From contig NZ_SNWQ01000004.1 of NCBI RefSeq assembly GCF_004361855.1, positions 227,678-291,677 of the forward strand: a stretch of DNA of 64,000 nt, read 5' to 3'. Below the pieces are notes generated by a model, which was not told the DNA's origin, did no database searches, and was given only the letters and a program-made list of their open reading frames with translations. Both the position numbers and the translations under genes were made by a program. Positions 42,784-51,472 of the stretch are shown here, piece by piece. The first letter of the stretch is position 1. The number at the start of each line of letters is the position of its first letter. This stretch comes from Kribbella caucasensis. GTDB taxonomy: Bacteria; Actinomycetota; Actinomycetes; Propionibacteriales; Kribbellaceae.

Positions 42784-43371
42784 ATGAGGATCACCAGACG
42801 GTCGTGCGCGCTTGCGCTGGCCAGCGGGTTGACCGCAGCGATGTTAGTGATGGCGGCCACACCGGCCGTCGCGAAGCCGCTGGAGCGGGTCCATTTCAAC
42901 GAGACGACCAGTGAGGTGGTCAACAACTTCTGCGGCGATCTCAGCGTCCGCATCGACACCGACATCCATGGATCGTTCCTGTTCAACTTCCACGGACCGG
43001 ACGGACTCGGGTACGGCGCGGAGAAGCTCCACTTCACCACCACGTACACCAATCTGGGAACCGACAAGTCGATGACAGAGGTCCAAAACACCCTGTCCAA
43101 GGACCTCAAAGTGACCGACAACGGGGACGGCACACTCACGATCCTGGTCCTGGCCACTGGCTCCTTGAAGGTGTTCGGGCCGGACGGGCAGTTCCTCTTC
43201 AGCGATCCCGGGCAGGTCAGGTTCGAGCTCCTGATCGACCACGGAGGCACACCGACCGACCCGAGCGACGACGAGTTCCTCGAGTTCCTCGGCGTCGTCA
43301 AGGGCAGTACCGGGCGGAATGACCTCCAGGACCGCGAATTCTGCGACGTCCTCCACGAGGTCACCGGCTGA
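42784..43371 (+). CDS. Secreted protein of unknown function
   Basis: A 195-residue exported protein. Sec signal peptide 1-30 (VMAATPAVAKP), followed by a beta-rich domain with two Cys residues (NNFCGDLSV and REFCDVLHE) that may pair. No named domain. ATG with GAGGGGGCAGGG upstream. Divergent from the RTX-like gene. Confidence 0.82.
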   Translation: MRITRRSCALALASGLTAAMLVMAATPAVAKPLERVHFNETTSEVVNNFCGDLSVRIDTDIHGSFLFNFHGPDGLGYGAEKLHFTTTYTNLGTDKSMTEVQNTLSKDLKVTDNGDGTLTILVLATGSLKVFGPDGQFLFSDPGQVRFELLIDHGGTPTDPSDDEFLEFLGVVKGSTGRNDLQDREFCDVLHEVTG

Positions 43372-43376
43372 CGGAG

Positions 43377-43415
43377 CAGCGTGCCGACTCGGCCCGCGGT
43401 CGAGCCGGCACGCTG
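43377..43415. terminator. Bidirectional hairpin terminator
   Basis: Perfect 10-bp inverted repeat (arms CAGCGTGCCG and its complement) between convergent genes 42784-43371 and 43431-45896. Confidence 0.65.
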
Positions 43416-43430
43416 AACGGCCGGGTACGT

Positions 43431-45896
43431 CTAGCCCGGGCGTTTCCAGAAGGTCTGACGGGTTGGCGCGCCGGTCGGCGGCGTACCAGTGAAGGCGTCG
43501 ATGACGTCGATGGCGCGTTGCCAGAGGACGTCCAGGTCCGGGTCGGGTGGTGGAGTCGGGCCCTCGCAGGCAGCCAGGGCGGTGACCAGTTCCCGCAGCG
43601 GTGCGAGGACGGTGTCGTCGACTGCGGGCGCGAGGTGGTGGACCAGGGCGTCCAGCCGGGTGGCCAGGTCGGCCAGGATCGCGAGCCGTTGCGTCCTCGT
43701 CGGCGTACCGGCTGCCCGAAGGAGGCGTGCCTCGTCGGCGAGCTGTACTCGAGCCTCGGCCATCAGGTCACGACCGAGACCAACATGCCGTTTCGCCCTT
43801 CCGGACTGCCGGCCGCGCCTTGCCGGGCCGAAGGCGCCAGCCGAGCCGCCTGGGCGCGCACTGAGCCTCATCCCGGCCGGCGGCATCGGCGCGGACGACT
43901 CCGACTCCTGCACCATCCAGTGAGCCGCCGATTGAGCCATCGGTGCGAGCGCCAGGCCGGAGAACTGGTCGACGTCCCAGCCCGAGGGCAGTTCGACCGG
44001 CTGGATCACGCGATGGGCCGGACCGCCGTCCGCGACGACTCTAGAGTCGACCGCCACCAGAGCGGTGAAGCGGCACAACACCTTGTTTCGTAGGGATACG
44101 GCGACGATCTGGCTCTCCAGCTCATGCGGGTTCCCCGTCCCCGCGGCGTACCGGTCCTCGAGGTCGCGCAGATGCCCGCGCGCCCACACCGGCGCGAGGA
44201 GACCGCTCGCCGCGGTGACGGCGGGTACAGTCAGTTGCCACGGCTCTCCAGCAGCGGTCGTGCCCTGCAGCCGGGCCGCCGCGCCGGGCGCCGAGCTGCT
44301 GTACCGGCCACGGATCACCAGAGGTACGCCGACGAAAGCGTCCGGCATTCGCGCAGGACTGGTCGTGCCGTCGACCAGTGTCAACCCGTCGGCGGACAGC
44401 GTCAGGTTGGTCAGCAGCGGGGTGCCGATCCGCCGGTGGATCCGGTCGAGGGCCTCATCGAGCCGGTCCTCGCTCTCCACCAGTTCGCAGCGGCCGCCGC
44501 CGACCGCGGCCAGGCGACCGAGGAAGCCGGCGTTGACGGCCCGGTCGATGCCGACGGTGTGGACCCGTACGCCGGCCAGCGCGCCGGTGAGCTCCGACAA
44601 GATCTGGTCCTCGTTGCCGACCTGCCCGTCGGTCACCAGCACCAGGACCCGGTCCCGCTCGTGATCAGCCTCGGCAGCAGATTCGGCACCAGAGTCGGCA
44701 GCGGGTTTGGCGGCCAGCATGGTGGTGGCCTCGCGGAGCGGCGCGAGCATCTCGGTTCCGCCCCGGGCCGTCACGCCGGCGAGGTGCTCGACCGCGCGGA
44801 ATCGATTCCGGTCCGTTCCGTCGACCAGAGCGGCCGGCAGGTCGTTCGGGTGCTCGACGACGCTGTCGAAGGTCAGGACAGCGAACCGGTCGGCGTCGGT
44901 CAGCGTGTCGACGATCCGCGCCGCCGCGCGTCGAGCCGCGACCATCTTCCAGCCGCTCATGCTGCCGGAACGGTCGAGGACCAGTACTACGTCGCGCGGC
45001 CGCGGCGCAGCGGCATCCACAGGCGGCAGCACGGTCAGCTCGAACGTGCCTTGAGACGCGTCCGAATCGTCGGGCTCGACCGTCAACGCGCTCGCGGTCG
45101 CCTCCTTCTCGCCATACGCCAGCCGGAGCACGAAGTCACGGTCCACCCGCTCGCCGGGCTCGATGGCCACGCTGGTCACCCGTCCTTCGGCCGAACTGCT
45201 GATCGCGTGCAGGCTGGACCGGATGCCGTGCAGGGTCAGACCGCCCGGATCCACGTCGGCCCGGATCCCCAACCTGATCGGGTTCGGGAATCCGGGCAGC
45301 AGGATCGGCGGCGTGATCCGGGATGCGTCCGGCACCGCGTCGGTGTCCGGTTCGACACCGTCACCGACACCCCAGCCGAGCAGCAGTTTCCCCGGGATGT
45401 AGCGGGGCGCAACCACCAGCGGCAGCCGGTACGTCGCCTCGCCGTCCTCGTACGGGAGCGGACCGACCATGGTCAGCCGCACCGTCACCCGCTCACCCGG
45501 CATGAGGTTGCCGACCCGGAGGGTGAACACGTCCGGCCGCTCCTCTTCGGCGATCGAGGCCCGTTGCCCGGCCGCCAGCGCCGCGTCGTACGTCGCCCGG
45601 GCCTCCGCGCGTTCTCGCAACTCGGCCTCGATCGTGCGGCCGTCGGCCTCCATCCTCAGGCCGGTGACCGCCGCCCGATCCGGTAGCGGGAAGACGTACG
45701 TCGCTTCGAGCGCGACGTCGTACGGGTTGCAGAAGTCCTCGGTCAGCACGGTCCGCGCGACCAGTCCGGTGATGGTCGCGTGCGCGTCGATCCGCTCCAG
45801 CGGAAGGTTCCCGCGCTCCGTGCGCAGGGTCCCGAGCCCGCCTTCGTCCGTGCGGTCCCGCAGCTCGTCAGAATGCATGGTGGTGATCGCGGTCAT
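43431..45896 (-). CDS. VIT domain and von Willebrand factor A domain protein
   Basis: An 821-residue protein. An N-terminal VIT domain (about 20-140, with DVALEATYVFPLPDRAAVTG) is followed by a VWA domain (about 300-470) whose MIDAS is intact (LVLDRSGSMSG, later GGTEML and LVTDGQVGNE). The C-terminal third is helical and Arg/Ala-rich. No signal peptide, so it is probably cytoplasmic or exported by an unknown route. Its ATG overlaps the MerR stop (ATGA): the regulator and this protein are translationally coupled. Confidence 0.9.
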   Translation of the reverse strand: MTAITTMHSDELRDRTDEGGLGTLRTERGNLPLERIDAHATITGLVARTVLTEDFCNPYDVALEATYVFPLPDRAAVTGLRMEADGRTIEAELRERAEARATYDAALAAGQRASIAEEERPDVFTLRVGNLMPGERVTVRLTMVGPLPYEDGEATYRLPLVVAPRYIPGKLLLGWGVGDGVEPDTDAVPDASRITPPILLPGFPNPIRLGIRADVDPGGLTLHGIRSSLHAISSSAEGRVTSVAIEPGERVDRDFVLRLAYGEKEATASALTVEPDDSDASQGTFELTVLPPVDAAAPRPRDVVLVLDRSGSMSGWKMVAARRAAARIVDTLTDADRFAVLTFDSVVEHPNDLPAALVDGTDRNRFRAVEHLAGVTARGGTEMLAPLREATTMLAAKPAADSGAESAAEADHERDRVLVLVTDGQVGNEDQILSELTGALAGVRVHTVGIDRAVNAGFLGRLAAVGGGRCELVESEDRLDEALDRIHRRIGTPLLTNLTLSADGLTLVDGTTSPARMPDAFVGVPLVIRGRYSSSAPGAAARLQGTTAAGEPWQLTVPAVTAASGLLAPVWARGHLRDLEDRYAAGTGNPHELESQIVAVSLRNKVLCRFTALVAVDSRVVADGGPAHRVIQPVELPSGWDVDQFSGLALAPMAQSAAHWMVQESESSAPMPPAGMRLSARPGGSAGAFGPARRGRQSGRAKRHVGLGRDLMAEARVQLADEARLLRAAGTPTRTQRLAILADLATRLDALVHHLAPAVDDTVLAPLRELVTALAACEGPTPPPDPDLDVLWQRAIDVIDAFTGTPPTGAPTRQTFWKRPG

Positions 45897-46537
45897 GTCG
45901 GGTCTCCAAGTTCTCGCTGAGCGGTCGATCGCGAATGACCGTCTGGATGGTGGGTGAGGCGTTGACGCGCAAGCTCGGCGAGCAAGGGTGCGGCGGCGGA
46001 GCGGAGTGCCGACAGCTGCTCAGTGGTCAGATGGGTGGGCTGTATGCCCATGGGGTCGAGCACGATCGTGACGCCGATCGCCAACCGGATCGCCGTCGCC
46101 AGCGCTGTCTCGTCCGCATCGGGCGTCGCGGCCGGCCGCTCTGTCCAGAACCGCTCCCGCGCCGGCTGCGGAATGGTTTCCGGAGCCGGTGATCCAGCAG
46201 CTGACAAGGGTTCGGCCGGGAGTGCGGCGATCGTCGTCAGCGTTCGATCGGTCGCCCCGGACAGCTCGGCCTGGATGTCGGCCAGCGTGCGGCCCTGGGA
46301 CTGGAGACGCTTGATCGCAACCAGTTGCAGGAGGTGCCGGCGACCGTAGAACGCAGTACGGCCGCGCAGCTCGGCGGGTCGGTCGATCAGCCCGATGGTC
46401 ATGTACCAGCGGATCGCCCGCCGGTCCGGAACCGCGCGCACCCGGCCATTGACCTGCCCCGGATAGTCGACAGCCAGCGCCGACCCGACCAGCTCGGTCA
46501 GCTCGTCCAACGTCCACAGCTCGCTAGTTCCTACCAC
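45893..46537 (-). CDS. MerR family transcriptional regulator
   Basis: A 214-residue regulator. The N-terminal winged helix (RAIRWYMTIGLIDRPAELRG then RTAFYGRRHLLQLVAIKRLQ) is of MerR type; the C-terminal part is a long Ala-rich region without Cys ligands, so metal sensing is unlikely. GTG start. A 32-bp near-palindrome lies just upstream. It overlaps the downstream VIT/VWA gene by 4 bp, which is its likely sole target. Confidence 0.88.
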   Translation of the reverse strand: MVGTSELWTLDELTELVGSALAVDYPGQVNGRVRAVPDRRAIRWYMTIGLIDRPAELRGRTAFYGRRHLLQLVAIKRLQSQGRTLADIQAELSGATDRTLTTIAALPAEPLSAAGSPAPETIPQPARERFWTERPAATPDADETALATAIRLAIGVTIVLDPMGIQPTHLTTEQLSALRSAAAPLLAELARQRLTHHPDGHSRSTAQRELGDPT

Positions 46538-46543
46538 CCGCCC

Positions 46544-46575
46544 ATGTTGACACTGTCATATAACACTGTCAACAT
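46544..46575 (-). promoter_or_regulatory. 32-bp near-palindromic operator upstream of merR
   Basis: Perfect 9-bp arms (ATGTTGACA and TGTCAACAT) with an AT-rich centre; only 4 of 32 positions break symmetry. It also contains a direct repeat ACACTGTCA. On the minus strand it carries TTGACA as a possible -35 and lies 6 bp from the merR start. Typical of a MerR dimer site. Confidence 0.75.
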
Positions 46576-46604
46576 CGCCTTTGGGCGGCGTCTTCGACCA
46601 GACC

Positions 46605-47093
46605 TCAAGTCCCTTCGGGCGAGCGCGACGTGTCCGACAACTCCTCGACAAACGGGATCTTGCTGACGCACTGGTGATATTGCTCGACGGCCTCCTCCAC
46701 CGAGAGGTGTCCGAACTGGAGGGACGTCATCACACCTTCGAGTTCCGTACTGCAAACCTCTGCGGCAGTTACGCGGGCTACGAGGTCCTGAGATTTGCTC
46801 AGGTTACTGGCAATGACCGACACCAATGAGACGATCAACGCGGCCAGACAGAGAGATCTCCAAACTGCGGCACCGCTGCTGAGTGACAATTCTCGTTTGA
46901 CGCTGTCTGTGAATGATGTGCCCGCCAAGGCCGGCGGGGCCACGAAAACCGCCGTCATCGCGCTACTGATGATGCTGATATTGGTCAGTCGATTGCGGCG
47001 CGGTCGGACTTCGCGCAGAAAGGCAGCGATGCCCGCCCGCCGAGTTTCGATTTGGGCCCGCAACTCCGCACGGGCGCTAGGATCATCGGGCAT
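46605..47093 (-). CDS. Two-TM membrane protein, unknown family
   Basis: A 162-residue protein with helical N-terminus, two hydrophobic segments (ISIISSAMTAVFVAPPALAG and SLCLAALIVSLVSVIASNLS) and a C-terminal helical cytoplasmic part. The 2TM-plus-coiled layout recalls SLATT-type proteins but no signature is certain. ATG start. Not adjacent to an obvious effector gene. Confidence 0.65.
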   Translation of the reverse strand: MPDDPSARAELRAQIETRRAGIAAFLREVRPRRNRLTNISIISSAMTAVFVAPPALAGTSFTDSVKRELSLSSGAAVWRSLCLAALIVSLVSVIASNLSKSQDLVARVTAAEVCSTELEGVMTSLQFGHLSVEEAVEQYHQCVSKIPFVEELSDTSRSPEGT

Positions 47094-47508
47094 CCCGCCC
47101 CTCCTGCCTTCCCCGGCCGGCCAGGTCCGCGATCAACGGCGGCCGGCGCATGGTGCCAGGTCGTGCAGTGGTCGCAGAGCCGGCGATGAGGGCTCTGTCG
47201 TCTATACGAGTCTGGCACCGCCACTTCGTTTCCGCCAGCCGCCATTCGCACAAAGCGGATTCACGCTCACCGGACCGAAGAAATACCTCGATGAATGCTT
47301 TCACCTGCGCTGCGAGCAGGCCTTGCGGTGGTCCTTGGGTGGCGGCATCGCGCGACGCGGCTAAACACCTCTCTCCCGGCCGCGATCAAATGTTTGCTGC
47401 AAAGGGACGCCGATATGCGAGCGCGATTGGAGACCGCCCCTGGCCACCCGACGATGAGGTCGGCGAGGTGGTTGACAGGTTCCGTGGTGGACGGGGTCTA
47501 TTGGGGGC
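47094..47508. other. 415-bp non-coding stretch with tRNA-Phe 3'-end copy
   Basis: No supported gene. At 47430-47449 it contains a 19/20 match to the 3' end of tRNA-Phe (29422-29441). This divergent intergenic region must also carry promoters for the 2TM gene and the PPOX gene. Confidence 0.5.
47430..47449 (+). repeat. Possible attachment-site copy of the tRNA-Phe 3' end
   Basis: GAGACCGCCCCTG, one mismatched base, then CCACCC repeats the T-arm/acceptor 3' end of tRNA-Phe in the same orientation about 18 kb away. Same-orientation partial tRNA copies of this sort usually mark the far end of an integrated element. No integrase gene is seen inside the interval. Confidence 0.5.
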
Positions 47509-48030
47509 ATGAGCGAACGAGCACCCAGCGAGACCACGAATCTTGACCGCTACGGCGACGCGGCGCTGGAGTGGAGTCGCGCCCGCGACGCCCTCGCCGT
47601 CGAGCCGAGTCCCGACGTCACGCACTTCCTTGGAACGTGCCGGCCAGACGGCACGCCGCACGCTGCCGGCGTCGGCGCCCAGTGGCGGGACGGCTACCTC
47701 TACTTCACCAGCAGCCCGAACACCCGCAAGGCACGCGACCTGGCTGTCAACCCGGCCTGCACGATCTCCGTTCGGCTGCCGGGCATCGACCTGGTTCTGG
47801 ACGGCACCGCGGCCTGGGTGACCGATTCGGAGACCCTCGAGCAGGTCGCCGCCGGCTATCGCGCGGGCGGCTGGCCGGCCGAAGTCGACGGCGACGCGTT
47901 CACGGCTCCGTTCAGCGCACCCAGCGCCGGGCCGCCGCCTTGGCACGTGTATCGGTTCACCTTCCACACGGTGATCGGCGTCGCCACCGCGGAGCCGTAC
48001 GGCGCGACCCGCTGGCGCTTCCAGCACTAG
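47509..48030 (+). CDS. Pyridoxamine 5'-phosphate oxidase (PPOX) family protein
   Basis: A 173-residue split-barrel flavin or F420-binding protein. It shows THFLGTCRPDGTPHAAGV, YLYFTSSPNTRKARDLAVNP and PWHVYRFTFHTV, typical of PPOX/FDOR-type proteins. Cofactor cannot be decided; actinobacterial members often use F420. ATG start; promoter in the 415-bp gap upstream. Confidence 0.9.
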   Translation: MSERAPSETTNLDRYGDAALEWSRARDALAVEPSPDVTHFLGTCRPDGTPHAAGVGAQWRDGYLYFTSSPNTRKARDLAVNPACTISVRLPGIDLVLDGTAAWVTDSETLEQVAAGYRAGGWPAEVDGDAFTAPFSAPSAGPPPWHVYRFTFHTVIGVATAEPYGATRWRFQH

Positions 48031-48050
48031 CGAGTCTCGCGGAGCCTGGG

Positions 48051-48440
48051 TCAGGAACCAGCACCACTGCCGTAGGGACGGGTGATGATCTCGAGGTTGT
48101 GGCCGTCCGGATCCTCCCAGTAGAGCCCGCGTCCACCGTCGTTGTGGTTGATGTTGTCCGGCTGGCTGTGGAACGGATCCGCCCAGTACTGGATACCCCG
48201 TTCGCGGATCCGGGCGAATATCTGGTCGAACTCGTCCTCGCTCACCAAGAAGGCGTAGTGCTGCGGATGCGGAGTCCCGTGATCGTCAGCGATGTCGAGG
48301 CTGACGCCGTTGTCCACCTGGACGACAACGAACGGGCCGAACTCGGTCGGCTCCGGCAGGCCCAGTAGATCCACGTAGTGCCGCGCCGTCCGGTGCTTGT
48401 CCCGCGCATGGATGATGGTGTGGTTGAGCTGAACTGACAT
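48051..48440 (-). CDS. VOC family protein
   Basis: A 129-residue single-domain VOC protein: QLNHTIIHARDKHRTARHYV at the start and GLYWEDPDGHNLEIITRPYG at the end. His and Glu residues at metal positions are present (NHTIIH, HNLEI). Function not assignable. ATG at 48440 with GAGAGGAG upstream. Confidence 0.9.
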   Translation of the reverse strand: MSVQLNHTIIHARDKHRTARHYVDLLGLPEPTEFGPFVVVQVDNGVSLDIADDHGTPHPQHYAFLVSEDEFDQIFARIRERGIQYWADPFHSQPDNINHNDGGRGLYWEDPDGHNLEIITRPYGSGAGS

Positions 48441-48497
48441 CGCTGAACTCCTCTCGCTGCAACCCACTGACTGCCACACCATCCTTCCACCGGGTCG

Positions 48498-48974
48498 TCA
48501 GGCCTCGATTCGGCTGCCGGTGAAGGTGCCGCTGATGGATTCGGGGTCGGCGCCGGGGACGAAGATGGTAAAGGTGAAAGTGCCGGAGACCTGGTCGGCT
48601 CTCACCTCGCCGCGGAGGCGCAGGCGGGCGGTCGGACCGGGGGTACCCGGGCCGCCTTCGCCTGGGAAACCTGACCACAGGGTCGCGCGCCATTGGTGTG
48701 AGTGCTGGGCCCAGCTTCCGGTGAACGGCGGGCCCGCTGGGCTGATGTCGTGGGTGATGGCGACACCGCCGTCGGCGAAGCTGCCGACGCTGACGAGCGT
48801 GCTCCCATCGGGCTGTTGAACGTCGACCAGCCAACTGCCCTCCAGCGTTCCGGACCCACCACTCGCGGCGGCCGGCTGCGCTGCCATCACGCCCATCCCG
48901 ACGACGGCGGCACCACCAGCGGCTGCCCCGGCACCATGCAACAGGCGACGGCGTTCGATCGTCTTCTCTGCCAT
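48498..48974 (-). CDS. Tat-exported protein, unknown function
   Basis: A 158-residue protein with a twin-arginine signal (ERRRLLHGAGAAAGG then a hydrophobic stretch ending AAQPAAAS). The mature part is a beta-rich domain ending GTFTGSRIEA. No cofactor motif. ATG at 48974 with GGAGGGG upstream. 57 bp upstream of the VOC gene on the same strand. Confidence 0.82.
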   Translation of the reverse strand: MAEKTIERRRLLHGAGAAAGGAAVVGMGVMAAQPAAASGGSGTLEGSWLVDVQQPDGSTLVSVGSFADGGVAITHDISPAGPPFTGSWAQHSHQWRATLWSGFPGEGGPGTPGPTARLRLRGEVRADQVSGTFTFTIFVPGADPESISGTFTGSRIEA

Positions 48975-49172
48975 GATTTCCCCTCCAATGTTCAACTCCC
49001 CTTGAACCACCATGCGCGCCGCCGCGACGCCCTACAACCCCATGGCGACAGCAACTCGGTGTCGCTGGTCAGGGACAGGTTGTGCGGTATGACCGGCCCC
49101 CGAAGTTCTCCTGCCACTCCTGCGCCGTCAGGTCGCGGCCGGCTGCTGCCGTTGACCCCAGCTGCTGAGAGG

Positions 49173-49827
49173 TCAAGTGCGGGGAGCGCCGCGGAGGAAT
49201 GCGAGGACGGCCAGGACCCGGCGGTGGTCGCCGGGGTCGGGGGCGAGATTCAGCTTGGTGAAGATGCTGCGGACGTGGGCCTCGACGGTCTTGGGGCTGA
49301 GGGAGAGTTCCTGGGAGAGGGCGATGTTCGAGCGGCCCTGGGCCATCAGGGCGAGCACCTTGAGCTCGCGGTCGGTCAGCGTTCCGACCGGGTCGCCTTG
49401 ACGCTTCTTGCCGACCAGGCGGGCGACCAACTCGGGGTCGATCACGCAGTCTCCGTTGGCGACCCGGCGTACGTCGGCCGCGAACGTGGCGAGGTCCGAG
49501 ACACGGTCCTTGAGGAGATAGCCCACGCCGACGTCGAACTCGGTCATCAGCTGTACGGCGTAGTGCGTCTCCACATGCTGCGAGAGAAGCAGCAAGCCGA
49601 CGTCGGGTGAGATCTCCCGGATCTGGGCGGCCGCTTCGAGGCCTCGGCGGACAAGCCGGGCGGCATCCGGATGTCGATGACGGCCGCATCGGGGGATCCC
49701 GCCGGACGAGGTCGAGCAGTGCGGCGGCGTCCGCGGCCTGGCCGATGATCTCGAAGCCGGCCTCGGTGAGGATGCGGGCCGTTCCCTCGCGGAACAGCAT
49801 CGCGTCGTCGGCCAGGATCACGCGCAT
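49173..49827 (-). pseudogene. LuxR/NarL-type response regulator with two frameshifts
   Basis: The ATG at 49827 begins an intact receiver start (MRVILADDAMLFREGTARIL). Near 49695 a run of five C shifts the frame; the correct text DAAVIDIRMPPG, including the phosphorylation Asp, is in a second frame. A second shift near 49662 moves to a third frame reading GLEAAAQIREISPDVGLLLL and a complete LuxR HTH (LTDRELKVLALMAQGRSNIA) to the stop at 49173. Adjacent histidine kinase is also broken. Either a decayed two-component system or an assembly fault. Confidence 0.75.
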
Positions 49828-51417
49828 GGTATCTCCGCTCGAAGCTGGGTGCCGCCGCCGACCGGGCTGTGTACCGTCAATCGGCCGTCCAGGGTCGCGA
49901 GCCGGTCGACCAAACCCTGCAGACCGCTGCCCAGTGTCCGTCGGCCCCGCCCCGGCCGTTGTCGCTGATCTCGAGGCACAGGTCGCGACCCTGGATCGAG
50001 CCGCCAACCGAGATGGCGGTCGCGCCCGAGTGCTTCGCGGCGTTCGTCAGGGCCTCGCTCACGACGAAGTACGCGGTCGCCTCGACTTCCGGCCCGAGCC
50101 GCCGGTCCAGGTGCAGCTCGATCCGCACCGGCAGCGGCGCCCGTTCGCCGAGGAAGCTGACGGCAGCCTCCAGACCTTCCTGGGTGAGGATCGCGGGATG
50201 GATGCCGCGGGCAAGTTCACGCAGTTCGAGCAGGGCCTCGGACAGTTGGTGCCGCGCCGCCCCCACCTGGGCGGTGAGCCGGTCGTCGCCGGTCGACGCG
50301 GCACGTTCCCGCACTGCCTGGAGGCTGAGCGCAAGCGTGACCAGGCGTTGCTGGGCGCCGTCGTGCAGGTCCCGCTCGATCCGCATCCGGGCCTCATCCT
50401 GCGCGGCCACGATGCGTCGCGCCGCGGCCTGGAGTTCGCCTGCCTGTACTGCGATCTGCTGGAGCCGGTGCTGCAGTTCCGTACCCAGGCCGACGTTGTC
50501 GATGACCAAACCGGCCTGAGCGACCAGGTCGTCCAGCAACCGATCCTCGGATGCCGTCAACGCCTCGCGGGCTTCTTCGTGATGGCGACCGCCCCACGCA
50601 GTGTGCCCTGGTGCACGATCGGCCGGACCCTCCGCCGTTCGTCGTCCTCTACCGTCGCCAAGGTCGTCGCACCGGCGGCCAGCGGCGGTTCGCCCGCCTC
50701 CCGCGGCGGCCAGGACGCCACCGCAAGCAGCTGGTCCTCGCTTCCGACCCACACGGTCACCTCGGCGGCACCGACCGCGTCGGCAACGGTCGCGGCCAGC
50801 ACGGAGAACAGGTCGGCCCGCCGATCCAGCCGGCCCACCTCGGCGGACAACCGAGCCAGAGCCTCGTACGGCGACGGTCGGTCGCCGTACACCAATCGGT
50901 CGGCCAGCGCCCGCGCACGTTGGCGTACGGGCTCGAAGGCGAGCGCCACGAGCACCACACCGACGTACCCGGCGGTGATGACGGCGGCCAGCGCTCCCAG
51001 GACGACGGTCTTGTGGATCACCAGATCGATGTCGTAGAGCCAGTACTTGACGATGGCCGCGCCGGCGACTAGCGGGACGACCGGCACCACCAGCAGACCG
51101 AGCGCGGGCGAGCGGAAGACGGCGATACCCGCGATCATCGCCAGCACGCTCACCGTGACGGCGTACGCGAACCACCTGAGCTGGTGCGCATCGTCTCCGA
51201 TGGCATGCCGGAGCCGTACGACGACAGCGGTGGCCCAGGCGATCTGGAACAACAGATAGCAAGCGGGCGCGATCACCTGCCACACGTCTTGCACCGTTTC
51301 GTACCCGGGCACGGTCAGCGGATGCGGCAACTCGAGGGCGTTGTCGGCGTACTCGACCGGCCACAACGCCGACGCGACGGACAACAGCACGCCGGGAACC
51401 AGACGCCCAGGAGCCAC
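49818..51417 (-). pseudogene. Sensor histidine kinase, N-terminally truncated and frameshifted
   Basis: The 5' part (from 51417) encodes TM helices and a GAF-like region (ALADRLVYGDRPSPYEAL). A frameshift near 50577 leads to a second frame with the HisKA_3 motif ARMRIERDLHDGAQQRLV and HATPase. Another near 49945 separates SDNGRGGAD from TLGSGLQGLVDRLATLDGR and the end at 49818. The usual N-terminal membrane half is absent; a plus-strand gene starts 56 bp away. The stop overlaps the partner regulator start. Confidence 0.75.
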
Positions 51418-51472
51418 GTCCGCAGGTTGAATCCCGCGACCCTCCGCCTGAGAGGTGCACTAGGTTCTTGTC

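Noticed and set aside
44124..45686. 520-codon plus-strand frame opposite the VIT/VWA gene
   Set aside because: Shadow frame; the minus strand has the intact MIDAS and VIT motifs.
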